Of a DNA stretch of 64,000 bases, positions 48,898 to 57,147 are shown piece after piece (within the stretch, counting starts at the first letter, position 1; every line of letters begins with the position of its first letter). The position numbers and the translations under genes are program-made. Origin of the DNA: Streptomyces roseolus (GTDB lineage: Bacteria > Actinomycetota > Actinomycetes > Streptomycetales > Streptomycetaceae); assembly GCF_014649855.1 (NCBI RefSeq), contig NZ_BMTV01000013.1:124001-188000 (forward strand), in the 5' to 3' direction. The notes beneath the pieces are model-generated. The model worked only from the letters and a program-made list of their open reading frames with translations. It made no database searches and had not been told where the DNA came from.

Positions 48898-49002
48898 CGG
48901 ACCGCTCGGGGAAAACGGTCCGAAGGGAACGACCTTGAGAGCTCGGGGCTCCAGGTCGGAACAGGGGAGGGCAGGCCCCGGCGCCGCGAGGCGCCGGGGC
49001 CC
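48898..49002 (+). ncRNA. Candidate structured RNA ending in a strong terminator
   Basis: Three hairpins follow each other: CGGACCG/CGGTCCG (48898-48904 with 48916-48922); CGACCT/AGGTCG (48930-48935 with 48953-48958) with an inner GAGC/GCTC; and a perfect 12-bp GC stem (48974-48985 with 48990-49001) followed by CTCTGCCTTT. No gene overlaps them. The stretch 48834-49320 is otherwise empty. Either strand could be the transcript, and no promoter is obvious. Confidence 0.35.
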
Positions 49003-49320
49003 TCTGCCTTTCCGGGCCCCCGCGCCCCGGGCACCCGTGCCTCGGGCGCCCTTCCCCCGGGCCTCTTTTCGCCGGACGCTCCGTCAGAAGCGGTCCCCCG
49101 GGCGCGTGTCAGTCGGCGTACGGCCTCCGTCGCTCCCATGGCCCCACCCCTTCCGCGCGTCACGCAACGCACGCAGCTCGTTCCAGCCTGGCACGCCGAG
49201 GGCACGCGCGGGGCCATTCCGGCGTAAAACGGGGCGCATGACGAACCCGTCGCCCGACCGTGGCCCATTCGTGACCGCCGACCGCGCAGCCGGTCCCCCG
49301 TCCCGCTGGCCGGCACGGTC

Positions 49321-50130
49321 ATGCGCAGTGCCCAAGTCCTCGCCAAGGGCGACCACATCGCGATCCTGAGGGAAGGTCACCTCACGATCGAGCAGCAGCG
49401 GGTCGTCACCACCGAGGACGGCCCGGCCTGGTTCCCCCGGTGGGCGGTCCGGCTGGGCGTCGTGGGCTTCCTCGGCGCCTACACCGCGTACGTGCGGCTG
49501 ACCGGCGCCGCGCACGGCACGGGCAGGGGCTCGGCCGCGTTCGCCGCGGTCCCCGGTCTGTTCGTCGGCGGCCTCGGCGTCGTCCGCAGCGCCGTGGACC
49601 GCGCGCTGTCGGCCCGTCGGGGCGTCACGGTCGTCGCCACGCGCGCGTGCCACCCCAACGGCAAGCGGGCGAGCCACTACCGGTTCACCGACGTGAGCGG
49701 CAACGAGCTGACCACGCACTACGGCTCCGGCCGGGTCACGGACGAGATCCACGTCGCGTACGACCCCGGGGCCCCCTCGCGCCGTCACGCCGCCTCCGAG
49801 CCGGCCTACGTCACCGTCGTGAAGCACGCCCTGGGGCTGCCGGCCCTCAGGGGCGTCCTCTCCCTCGGCCTGTGGGGCGCGCTCGCCTCCCTACCCGTGA
49901 CGGGCCCCCATGCGACGGGGCGGGGCCGGGACGCTTCCGCGCGCCCGGCCCCGCCCCGCCCCGCTCGTACCGCGGTGGAACTCAGCGCTTCGCGACGAAG
50001 ACGTGCGCCGCGACCTCCGCGTCCAGCTCGGCCGCCTCGCCGCTGCTGCCGACGAGCACGCCGCCCGCCGACTCCGACACGGAGACGACCGAGCCGGGCT
50101 GCACGCCGGCGCGGCGGAGCGTGTACATGA
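49321..50130 (+). CDS. DUF3592-like membrane protein with a doubtful C-terminal extension
   Basis: The first 195 residues or so look like DUF3592: a membrane segment (LGVVGFLGAYTAYVRLTG), FAAVPGLFVGGLGVVRSAVD, then a beta domain (VVATRACHPNGKRASHYRFT, GSGRVTDEIHVAYDPGAP) and a final hydrophobic segment (GVLSLGLWGALASL). From about 49900 the sequence turns into Arg/Pro low complexity, crosses a strong terminator (49917) and runs antisense into dmdR1. A TGA at 49898-49900 in another frame suggests the true stop was lost by a small indel or a sequencing error. Confidence 0.55.
   Translation: MRSAQVLAKGDHIAILREGHLTIEQQRVVTTEDGPAWFPRWAVRLGVVGFLGAYTAYVRLTGAAHGTGRGSAAFAAVPGLFVGGLGVVRSAVDRALSARRGVTVVATRACHPNGKRASHYRFTDVSGNELTTHYGSGRVTDEIHVAYDPGAPSRRHAASEPAYVTVVKHALGLPALRGVLSLGLWGALASLPVTGPHATGRGRDASARPAPPRPARTAVELSASRRRRAPRPPRPARPPRRCCRRARRPPTPTRRRPSRAARRRGGACT
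49917..49957. terminator. Strong bidirectional terminator between convergent genes
   Basis: GGGGCGGGGCCGGG (49917-49930) pairs perfectly with CCCGGCCCCGCCCC (49944-49957) around 13 nt. It lies between the DUF3592-like gene and dmdR1. Confidence 0.85.
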
Positions 50131-50671
50131 GCTGGGCGTCCGTCTGGATCGGCTCGCCGATGCGGCGGACGATCACCGTCTTGCCCCCGGTGGCATCCAG
50201 GTCCGCCAGCGACACCATCGAGTCGTCGAGGAAGGACTCGGCCTCGGCCTTCTCGCCCAGCTCCTCCAGGCCCGGGATGGGGTTGCCGTACGGCGACTCC
50301 GTCGGGTGGCGCAGCAGCTCCAGGACGCGGCGCTCCACGGCCTCGCTCATCACGTGCTCCCAGCGGCACGCCTCCGCGTGGACCTGCTCCCACTCCAGGC
50401 CGATCACGTCGACGAGCAGGCACTCGGCGAGGCGGTGCTTGCGCATCACGCGGGTCGCGAGCTTGCGGCCCTCCTCGGTCAGCTCCAGGTGGCGGTCGCT
50501 CGCCACGGCGACCAGGCCGTCCCGCTCCATGCGGGCGACCGTCTGGCTCACCGTGGGGCCGCTCTGGTCGAGCCGCTCGGCGATCCGGGCACGCATCGGG
50601 ACCACACCTTCCTCTTCCAGCTCCAGGATGGTGCGGAGATACATCTCCGTGGTGTCGATCAGTCCGGACAT
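49982..50671 (-). CDS. dmdR1: Iron-dependent regulator DmdR1 (DtxR/IdeR family)
   Basis: ATG 50671 (MSGLIDTTEMYLRTILELEE) gives 229 aa, the usual length. The winged helix (ARIAERLDQSGPTVSQTVAR), the metal-binding/dimer domain (HRLAECLLVDVIGLEWEQVH, ACRWEHVMSEAVERRVLELL) and the C-terminal SH3-like domain are intact. DmdR1 is the main iron regulator in Streptomyces, repressing siderophore genes when loaded with Fe2+. The context (SIS gene divergent) matches S. coelicolor SCO4393-SCO4394. Confidence 0.96.
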   Translation of the reverse strand: MSGLIDTTEMYLRTILELEEEGVVPMRARIAERLDQSGPTVSQTVARMERDGLVAVASDRHLELTEEGRKLATRVMRKHRLAECLLVDVIGLEWEQVHAEACRWEHVMSEAVERRVLELLRHPTESPYGNPIPGLEELGEKAEAESFLDDSMVSLADLDATGGKTVIVRRIGEPIQTDAQLMYTLRRAGVQPGSVVSVSESAGGVLVGSSGEAAELDAEVAAHVFVAKR

Positions 50672-50791
50672 TCGTGCCCCTCGATGAGTCGTGCGCTGGC
50701 CCTGCACCAATTCTTGCGCATCGGAGCGACAACCGGGCGGCCCCCGCCCCGGAGCGGGAGAACTGAGGACACCGGGGCGGCGGAGGCAGTA

Positions 50792-50817
50792 TTGACAGAG
50801 CAATGGTCCAGACCGCA
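50792..50817 (+). promoter_or_regulatory. TTGACA -35 box and DasR-like (dre) site ahead of the SIS gene
   Basis: TTGACA (50792-50797) is followed by AATGGTCCAGACCGCA (50802-50817), which matches the dre consensus ACTGGTCTAGACCACT at 12 of 16 positions, including both TGGTC and AGACC half-sites. A repressor bound there would cover the promoter. No clear -10 is visible. Confidence 0.55.
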
Positions 50818-50855
50818 CCGTGATCGGCGACCTCGACGAGAAGGAGCTTCCTCAC

Positions 50856-51611
50856 ATGGGCGAGAGCAAGCTGGCCGGACAGTTCTTCGACGCCGCGATC
50901 GGCCTGCTGCAGGAGGTGCGCGACGGGGACTCCGCCGAGATCGCCGCCGCCGGCGCGGCGGTCGCCGAGGCCGTCGCGAACGGCAACCGCCTCTTCGCGT
51001 TCGGCGCCGGGCACTCCTCGCTGCCCGCCCAGGACGTCGTCTACCGGGCCGGCGGGCTCGCGCTGATGAACCTGCTCGTCGTCCCCGGCGTCGTCGGCGT
51101 CGACGTCATGCCGGCGACGCTCGGCTCCGCCCTGGAACGCGTCGACGGGCTCGCGGGGGCCGTCCTCGACTCCTCCCCCGCCTCCGCCGGCGACGTGCTC
51201 TTCATCATCTCCCTCTCCGGCCGCAACGCGCTGCCCGTGGAGATGGCGATGAACGCCCGCGCGCTCGGCCTCACCGTCATCGGCGTCACCTCGGTGGCGT
51301 ACGCGACGGAGACGAAGTCGCGGCACGTCTCGGGGACGTACCTCAAGGACCACTGCGACATCGTCCTCGACTCCCGGATCGCGGTCGGCGACGCGGAACT
51401 CGCCCACGAGGGCATCGAGGCGCCGTTCGCCCCCGCCTCCACCGTCGTCACCAGCGCCCTCATGCAGGCGACGATGGCCGCCGCCGCCGAGGAGCTCGTC
51501 CGGCGCGGCGTCGAGCCGCCGCTGCTGCGCTCGGGGAACGTCGACGGCGGGCACGAGTGGAACGGCCGCGTGATGACCGAGTACGCGGACCGGATCTTCT
51601 ACCGGCACTGA
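50856..51611 (+). CDS. SIS-domain protein, sugar-phosphate-binding (SCO4393-like)
   Basis: ATG 50856 follows AAGGAG (9 nt). The 251-aa protein has the SIS phosphosugar fold (VANGNRLFAFGAGHSSLPAQ, DVLFIISLSGRNALPVEMAM with the SxS-type loop, GLTVIGVTSVAYATETKSRH). Family members isomerise, hydrolyse or sense amino-sugar phosphates. The DasR-like site upstream fits a role in N-acetylglucosamine or wall-recycling metabolism. A longer GTG start at 50820 is less likely. Confidence 0.92.
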   Translation: MGESKLAGQFFDAAIGLLQEVRDGDSAEIAAAGAAVAEAVANGNRLFAFGAGHSSLPAQDVVYRAGGLALMNLLVVPGVVGVDVMPATLGSALERVDGLAGAVLDSSPASAGDVLFIISLSGRNALPVEMAMNARALGLTVIGVTSVAYATETKSRHVSGTYLKDHCDIVLDSRIAVGDAELAHEGIEAPFAPASTVVTSALMQATMAAAAEELVRRGVEPPLLRSGNVDGGHEWNGRVMTEYADRIFYRH

Positions 51612-51647
51612 CGCCCGCCCCTGCGGGGCGGCGGGCCGTCCCGGGCC

Positions 51648-52991
51648 TCAGCCGAGCGGCGGTGCGTCCAGTGCCGCCGCGACCCGGGCCGCGACCGTCT
51701 CCGCGTACAGCGCGTCCTGGCGGTCGAAGGCCCCCCGGGCGGCCGTGCGCAGGAAGGTGAGGACGCCGACGGTACGGCCCCGGGACCGCAGGGCCGTGCA
51801 CAGCGCGTGCGCGGTGTCCGCGGGCCAGTGCCGGGCCGCCGCCCACTCCGCCGCGTCCCGGCCCGCGTCCACCCGCACCGAACCCGCCCGGTCCCACGCC
51901 TGGAGGGCCGGGTGATCGGTGCCGTACCGCTGCGGGAAACCGCCCTCGAAGCCGCCGCCGAGGCCGTCCGCGTCCGGGGCGCCCGCCGGGGACGCCACCG
52001 CGCGGGTCAGCCGCCGGTCGCCCGCCACCCGGTCCACCAGGCCGTGGTCGGCGAACCCGGCCAGCGCGAAGTCGAGGAGGACGGCCACCGCCTCCGCCGG
52101 GTCCGCGTACTCCGCCGCCGCCACGCCCGCCCGGTGCAGCTGGCTCCAGCGGAAGCGGGTCCGGTCCGCCTCCCGGGCCGCCAGCCGCTCCGCCGTCACG
52201 TCCTGGAACAGCCACGCCACGCCCAGCGGCGCCGGCTCCTCCGTCATCGGCGACGACAGCCGTACGAAGCCGCTGCGCCAGCACCGCCGCCGCTCCCCCG
52301 CCCCGGCGCCCGAGGTCGACGCGAGCGTCACCCACAGGTCCGCGGGGGCGGGCGGGGCGCCCTCCGCGAGCACGTGCTGGAGCGCGCCCTCCAGTTCCTC
52401 CACGCCCCGGGCGACGACGTCGCCGAGGGGGCGGCCGAGCAGGGTCGTCCGGCCCGTGCCGATGGCCTTCGCCGCGTAGCCGTTGACCACCGCGGGGCGC
52501 AGGTCCGCGTCGATCAGGACGACGCCCCAGGGCGCGTCGTCGAAGAGCGCCTCGCTGAGCGCGATCGACCGCTCCAGGTCTATCTGCGCGTGCACCTCGC
52601 TGAAGGCGCAGTAGACACCGGCGGGCCGCCCGTCGGCGCCCCGCACCCCGGCGGACTGGCTGCGGACCAGGACCCGGCCGCCGTCCTTGCGGAGCAGCGC
52701 CAGTTCGTGCACCTGCCGCCCCGGGGTCCGCATCGCCCCCATGAGGCGGGCGAGCGTCTCCTCCGCGTCGGCGCTGCGCGCCGCCCAGCCGTCGAAACCG
52801 CGCCGTCCCACGGCCTCCGCCGCCGGCCAGCCGAGGATCCGCTCGGCCTCGCGGTTCCAGTGCGTCACCGTCCCGTCCGCGTCCAGCGCGCACAGCGCCG
52901 CGTCCATCCCGTCGAGCAGCGCGGCGAGCAGGTCGCCGTCCTCGCTCGGCACGGAAGCGGTGTCTCGCGTGGACCCCGTGAAGGCACTCAC
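51648..52991 (-). CDS. PAS-PAS-GAF sensory protein
   Basis: GTG 52991 follows GGGGGGAG. The 447-aa protein has a first PAS (about 20-140: GMDAALCALDADGTVTHWNR, ILGWPAAEAVG), a second PAS (about 150-270: PWGVVLIDADLRPAVVNGYA) and a GAF-like domain (about 300-445). No output domain (kinase, GGDEF or PP2C) is present, so it may act through a partner. It lies 212 bp downstream of the end of the response regulator gene on the same strand. Confidence 0.87.
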   Translation of the reverse strand: MSAFTGSTRDTASVPSEDGDLLAALLDGMDAALCALDADGTVTHWNREAERILGWPAAEAVGRRGFDGWAARSADAEETLARLMGAMRTPGRQVHELALLRKDGGRVLVRSQSAGVRGADGRPAGVYCAFSEVHAQIDLERSIALSEALFDDAPWGVVLIDADLRPAVVNGYAAKAIGTGRTTLLGRPLGDVVARGVEELEGALQHVLAEGAPPAPADLWVTLASTSGAGAGERRRCWRSGFVRLSSPMTEEPAPLGVAWLFQDVTAERLAAREADRTRFRWSQLHRAGVAAAEYADPAEAVAVLLDFALAGFADHGLVDRVAGDRRLTRAVASPAGAPDADGLGGGFEGGFPQRYGTDHPALQAWDRAGSVRVDAGRDAAEWAAARHWPADTAHALCTALRSRGRTVGVLTFLRTAARGAFDRQDALYAETVAARVAAALDAPPLG

Positions 52992-53203
52992 CTGGCACTC
53001 CCCCCCGGTAACCCCCTGATGGGGGCCATTCAACTGGAACGTGACCCAGAACACACCCGGTTCGACGAAACGGATTCGGGGAGACAGGCCGGTTCAAGCC
53101 AGGCGGGCGAGCAAGGCCGGGTCGGCGCGGGCCGGGGGCAGGTCCCGGGGGAGGCGGGCCGGGACGGGTCCGGTCGGCGCTGCGCGGGTCGGGTCGGCAC
53201 GGG

Positions 53204-53866
53204 TCAGGTCGGGGAGACGAAGCCCGACTCGTAGGCGGCGATCACCGCCTGGGTGCGGTCCCGGGCGCCGAGTTTCGCCAGAATGGCGCTCACATGGGAC
53301 TTGACGGTCTCCGTGCCGACGATCAGTCTGCCCGCGATCTCCGCGTTGGACAGGCCCCGGGCCATGAGGCGGAGGACGTCCTCCTCCCGGTCCGTCAGGT
53401 TCGCCCGGACCAGGGCCTCGTGGGCCTCGTTGGCGGGGCGGTCCCGGCCGTAGGCGGCGGCCAGATCGCGGACGGCCGCCGGGAAGAGGAGCGAGTCGCC
53501 CTCCGCGATCAGGCGGACCGCGTGGACGATCTCCGCCGGGCGGGCCCGCTTGAGGAGGAACCCGTCGGCACCGGCGCGCAGCGCCCCGTACACGTACTCG
53601 TCGTTCTCGAAGGTCGTCACCACGAGGATCTTGGGCGGGGAACCGACCGTACGCAGGACGGCCTGGGTGGCCTCGATGCCGTCCATCAGCGGCATGCGGA
53701 CGTCCATCGCGACGACGTCGGGGCGCAGGCTGCGGACGAGGGGGACGACGGCGGCGCCGTCCGCGGCCTCGCCGACCACCTCGATGTCCGGCTGGGCCTC
53801 CAGGACGGCCCGCAGGCCGGCCCGCACGAGGGGTTCGTCGTCTACGAGGAGGACCTTGATCGTCAT
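53204..53866 (-). CDS. NarL/FixJ-family response regulator
   Basis: The 220-aa protein has a receiver domain (acidic pair DD at 9-10, phospho-acceptor Asp55 in VVAMDVRMPLMDG, Thr in VVTTF, Lys in LLKRA) and a LuxR-type HTH (LTDREEDVLRLMARGLSNAE, TVKSHVSAILAKLGARDRTQ). It is 31 bp downstream of its cognate kinase gene and, with it, divergent from an ABC exporter, the likely target. Confidence 0.96.
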   Translation of the reverse strand: MTIKVLLVDDEPLVRAGLRAVLEAQPDIEVVGEAADGAAVVPLVRSLRPDVVAMDVRMPLMDGIEATQAVLRTVGSPPKILVVTTFENDEYVYGALRAGADGFLLKRARPAEIVHAVRLIAEGDSLLFPAAVRDLAAAYGRDRPANEAHEALVRANLTDREEDVLRLMARGLSNAEIAGRLIVGTETVKSHVSAILAKLGARDRTQAVIAAYESGFVSPT

Positions 53867-53897
53867 CCGGTCAGCCTAGGGGTTCGCGTACGGCCGG

Positions 53898-55115
53898 TCA
53901 GCGGAGCGGAAGGACCACGGAGACGCGCCACTCGCCGTCCTTGACACCGGACTTGGCCTCGCCGCCGAGGAGGGCGGCGCGCTCGCGGATGCCGCGCAGA
54001 CCGCTGCCGGAGCCGGGGACGGCGGGGGGTCTTCCTTCCGGCAGGGGGTTGGTGACCCGGAGGCGGAGGCGGCTGCGCTCGGCCGCGACGCGGACGTCGA
54101 CGGGGACCTCGCCCGCGTGCCGCAGCGCGTTCGTCAGGGCCTCCTGGAGCATGCGGTACGCCTCCCGGGAGACGGGGCCCGGCAGTTCCTCGACGGGGCC
54201 GGTGATCTCGGCCTCCACCTGGGCGCCGGAGGAGCGGGCCGAGTCGAGGAGACGGGCGGCCTCGTCGAGTCCGGGGCTCGCGCCGGCGGGGCGGCGGCCG
54301 GTCTCGCGGAGCAGCATGAGGACCCGCTCCAGGTCCTCCAGGGCCGCGCGGCCGGTCTCCTCGATGGTCGCGAGGGCCCGGTCGGTGAACTCGGGGTCCT
54401 TCGCCGCGCGGGCGGCGCCCGCCTGGACGACGGCCAGGGTGAGGGCGTGGCCCAGCGAGTCGTGGAGCTCGCGGGCGATCCTGTTCCGTTCGAGGAGGCG
54501 CTCCGTCCGCTCCTCCAGGGCCGTCATGCGCTCCTTCACCGACGGGCCGAGGAGGCGGAGGGCGACCCGGGTGCCGAGCCGGCCGCCCCCGACGATCACG
54601 GCGAGGAGGGCGAGCAGCGGCAGCGGGGCCAGGGCCATCGCGCCGAGGCCCGGCGGCGGGGTCAGGGAACCGATCACCGGCTCCTCCACCGAGGTGTCGA
54701 GGAGCGTCAGCGTGCACTGGAGCAGCCAGATCGTCAGCAGCCAGGCCAGCAGGCCCGCCTCCATGCGGAAGACCAGCCACAGGGCGGTCCTGCCCCGGTC
54801 CGCCCAGGAGGCGGACGGGGTCGCCGAGATGCCGGTGGCCGCGCCGTCGGCGGGCGCCGTGCCGCGGACCCTGGCGTGTTTGCCGGGGAAGAGCATCAGG
54901 CGCGCCTGCAGCCCCTCGGCGCGGCGGGCGGACGGTACGAGGGCGACGGCCGCGACGAGCGGGATCGGCAGCGCGGCCGCGATCAGCCAGTCGACGAGGG
55001 TCGGGGAGGACAGGCCGGGGTAGACGAGTCCGGCGGCGAGCGGCACGATCGCGCCGATCGCCAGATGCAGCCATCGCGTGTACGTGACCGCCCGGATCAG
55101 GGGTCGCAGGAACAT
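53898..55115 (-). CDS. NarL-type sensor histidine kinase
   Basis: ATG 55115 (405 aa, FLRPLIRAVTYTRWLHLAIG). Four to five membrane segments fill the first 220 residues. HisKA_3 with the phosphorylated His (IARELHDSLGHALTLAVVQA) and a short HATPase (LTNALRHAGEVPVDVRVAAE, GSGLRGIRERAALLGGEAKS) follow. It is the partner of the downstream response regulator. The upstream neighbour, divergent at 106 bp, is an ABC exporter, as in many antibiotic- or envelope-stress modules. Confidence 0.95.
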   Translation of the reverse strand: MFLRPLIRAVTYTRWLHLAIGAIVPLAAGLVYPGLSSPTLVDWLIAAALPIPLVAAVALVPSARRAEGLQARLMLFPGKHARVRGTAPADGAATGISATPSASWADRGRTALWLVFRMEAGLLAWLLTIWLLQCTLTLLDTSVEEPVIGSLTPPPGLGAMALAPLPLLALLAVIVGGGRLGTRVALRLLGPSVKERMTALEERTERLLERNRIARELHDSLGHALTLAVVQAGAARAAKDPEFTDRALATIEETGRAALEDLERVLMLLRETGRRPAGASPGLDEAARLLDSARSSGAQVEAEITGPVEELPGPVSREAYRMLQEALTNALRHAGEVPVDVRVAAERSRLRLRVTNPLPEGRPPAVPGSGSGLRGIRERAALLGGEAKSGVKDGEWRVSVVLPLR

Positions 55116-55221
55116 CCCGTCATCCTCGCAGCGGCGGACGGGGCGCGGCTCCCCCGCACGGGGGAGACGGTCCCCTCTGGCAGGGGATGGCACGGAGGGG
55201 CCGGGCCGCGAGCCTTGAGCC

Positions 55222-56160
55222 ATGACCAGCATCGACATCACGAACCTCACGAAGGAATACGGCGGCCGGCGTGCGGCGCGGGCCGTGGACGGGCTGACGT
55301 TCCGTGTCGAGCCGGGGCGCGTCACCGGCTTCCTCGGGCCCAACGGGGCGGGGAAGTCCACCACGATGCGGCTCGTCCTCGGCCTCGACCGGCCGACGTC
55401 GGGCACCGCCACCATCGGCGGCAGGCCGTACGCGACGCTCGACGAGCCGCTGCGGACGGTCGGCGCGCTGCTCGACGCGCAGGCCGCGCACCCGGCCAGG
55501 ACCGGCCGCGACCACCTTCGCTTCCTCGCCGCGAGCAACGGCCTGCCGGCCCGCCGGGTCGACGAGGTACTGGAGGAGACGGGTCTGACGTCGGCGGCCC
55601 GCCGTCGGATACGCGGCTATTCGCTGGGCATGCGGCAGCGGCTCGGCATCGCCGCCGCGCTCCTCGGCGACCCGGAGGTGCTGATGCTGGACGAGCCGGC
55701 CAACGGCCTGGACCCGGAGGGCATCGTCTGGATCCGCGAGCTGCTGCGCCGGCTGGCCGGTGAGGGCCGCGCGGTCCTCGTCTCCAGCCATCTGATGAAC
55801 GAGACGGCGACCTTCGCCGACCACCTGGTGGTGCTGGGCCGGGGACGGCTCCTGGCGGACGTGCCGATGCGGGAGTTCATCGACGCCCACAGCCATCCGC
55901 GGGTGCGGGTGCGGACGGGCGATCCGATACGGCTCCGGGCGACGCTGCTCGCACGGGGGTGGACGGTCGGGGAGACCGCCGACCGGGACGGCCGGTGGAC
56001 GGTGGAGGGCGCCTCCGCCGAGGAGATCGGCGCGGTCACCGCCCGGGAGGGCATCCCGGTCTTCGAGCTCGCCGACGAGCGCGCCTCGCTGGAGCAGGCG
56101 TATCTGGCCCTCACCTCGGATGCCGCCGAGTTCACCGCCCTCACCCCGCAGGAGGTCTGA
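55222..56160 (+). CDS. ABC exporter ATP-binding protein (drug-export type)
   Basis: The 312-aa ATPase has Walker A (GPNGAGKST), signature (YSLGMRQRLG), Walker B (VLMLDEP) and SSHLMNETATFADHL. The length and C-terminal extension match BcrA/NatA-like exporters. The permease start is 1 bp after its stop codon. Confidence 0.95.
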   Translation: MTSIDITNLTKEYGGRRAARAVDGLTFRVEPGRVTGFLGPNGAGKSTTMRLVLGLDRPTSGTATIGGRPYATLDEPLRTVGALLDAQAAHPARTGRDHLRFLAASNGLPARRVDEVLEETGLTSAARRRIRGYSLGMRQRLGIAAALLGDPEVLMLDEPANGLDPEGIVWIRELLRRLAGEGRAVLVSSHLMNETATFADHLVVLGRGRLLADVPMREFIDAHSHPRVRVRTGDPIRLRATLLARGWTVGETADRDGRWTVEGASAEEIGAVTAREGIPVFELADERASLEQAYLALTSDAAEFTALTPQEV

Positions 56161-56161
56161 C

Positions 56162-56908
56162 GTGTCCGCTCTCTCCCCCGCCGCCGTGCTCCACTCCGAG
56201 TGGATCAAGATCCGGTCGATCCGGTCGAGTTTCGGCTCGCTGCTGGCCGTCGTCGTGGCCGCGCTGGGCATCGCCCTGGCGGTCTTCCCCGCCATCGGGC
56301 AGCCGGAGGCGGAGACCGGCGAGATGGATCCGCTGTTCTGGATCTACTACCCGGTGAACTTCGTGCAGATCGCCGCGATCTCCTTCGGCGCCACCGCCGC
56401 CTCCTCCGAGTTCCTCAACGGAGCCCTGCGGAACTCCCTGATGGCCGTGCCGCGGCGGAACCTCCTCTACGGAGCGAAGGCGGTGGTCGTGGGGTCGGCC
56501 GCGCTCGTCATGGGCGTGGTGGCCGGGTTCGTCATGTTCTTCACCGCCAACGCGTTCCTGGGGAAGTACGCGATAGGCATCGGCGACCCGGGCGCGCTGC
56601 GGTCCTGCTTCGGCGCCGGGCTCTACCTCGCGCTGATCACGCTGTTCTCGATGGGGCTGACGTTCCTGCTGCGCAGCGCGGTGGCGGTGCTGAGCATCCT
56701 CGTCCCGTTCATCCTCATCGTGTCCTTCGTCATCGGCGGGGTCTCCGAGGGCGCCGCGACCTGGCTCCCGGACCGGGCCGGACAGCAGATCCTCTTCCAG
56801 GAGCCCCTGGGGACGCTCGGCGCGTGGACGGGCCTGGGGGTGACGGCGCTGTGGACGGCGGCGGCGCTGCTCGCCGGATGGTGGGCGACGCGCCGGCGGG
56901 ACGCCTGA
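56162..56908 (+). CDS. ABC exporter membrane subunit (ABC-2 type)
   Basis: GTG 56162 follows AGGAGG at 6 nt (inside the end of the ATPase gene). The 248-aa protein starts LSPAAVLHSEWIKIRSIRSS, typical of ABC-2 permeases, and has six membrane segments (for example LLAVVVAALGIALAVFPAIG, ILVPFILIVSFVIGGVS). Together with the ATPase it forms a small exporter, probably controlled by the adjacent two-component system. Confidence 0.93.
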   Translation: MSALSPAAVLHSEWIKIRSIRSSFGSLLAVVVAALGIALAVFPAIGQPEAETGEMDPLFWIYYPVNFVQIAAISFGATAASSEFLNGALRNSLMAVPRRNLLYGAKAVVVGSAALVMGVVAGFVMFFTANAFLGKYAIGIGDPGALRSCFGAGLYLALITLFSMGLTFLLRSAVAVLSILVPFILIVSFVIGGVSEGAATWLPDRAGQQILFQEPLGTLGAWTGLGVTALWTAAALLAGWWATRRRDA

Positions 56909-56931
56909 GGGCGGCGGCCGGAAGGGGCCGG

Positions 56932-57141
56932 AAAAGCAGACGACCCGTGGGCCTTGGTCCCGTCCGCCTAGGTTCGGACGGGAGCCGGCCGGACTGACCG
57001 GCGGCCCACGGGTCGGGTGACTGCTGGGGTTTCGGCAGCTGGCCTGCCGAGGTGCACATCGTGCGACGGCAGGCCTTAGCCCGCAGTCACCTCACGAGTC
57101 CGAAAAGAAACCATTTTTTCGGATCACCTCCTTTCGCGTGT
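56932..57141 (-). ncRNA. Autonomous structured RNA with a 12-codon ORF and terminator
   Basis: From a predicted start near 57141 the minus-strand RNA carries a near-perfect Shine-Dalgarno sequence, a mini-ORF (57114-57076) and nested stems: GCAGTCACC/GGTGACTGC (57083-57091 with 57016-57024) enclosing CGGCAGGCC/GGCCTGCCG (57067-57075 with 57041-57049). A perfect 13-bp stem (57003-57015 with 56941-56953) holding two inner hairpins follows, then a T-rich tract (TCTGCTTTTC). No gene lies downstream on this strand; the RNA ends 24 nt from the stop codon of the convergent permease gene. It may act in cis as an attenuated leader with nothing behind it, or in trans or antisense (inference). Confidence 0.55.
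57076..57114 (-). CDS. Mini-ORF with a Shine-Dalgarno matching the whole 16S rRNA 3' end
   Basis: ATG 57114 starts MVSFRTREVTAG and stops at TAA (57078-57076). The sequence GAAAGGAGGTGATCC (57135-57121) ahead of it is the exact complement of the last bases of 16S rRNA (GGATCACCTCCTTTC), far more than normal genes have, with 11 nt between GGAGG and ATG. The 3' codons (GAG GTG ACT GCG) form one arm of a stem with downstream RNA, so ribosome position would change the fold. It is a candidate leader peptide or ribosome-sensing device. Confidence 0.5.
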   Translation of the reverse strand: MVSFRTREVTAG

Positions 57142-57147
57142 ACCCCC

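Noticed and set aside
57121..57135. Possible 3' end of a 16S rRNA gene on the plus strand (GGATCACCTCCTTTC)
   Set aside because: Nothing upstream resembles 16S rRNA. On the other strand the stretch sits at the right place to be a Shine-Dalgarno sequence for a short ORF.
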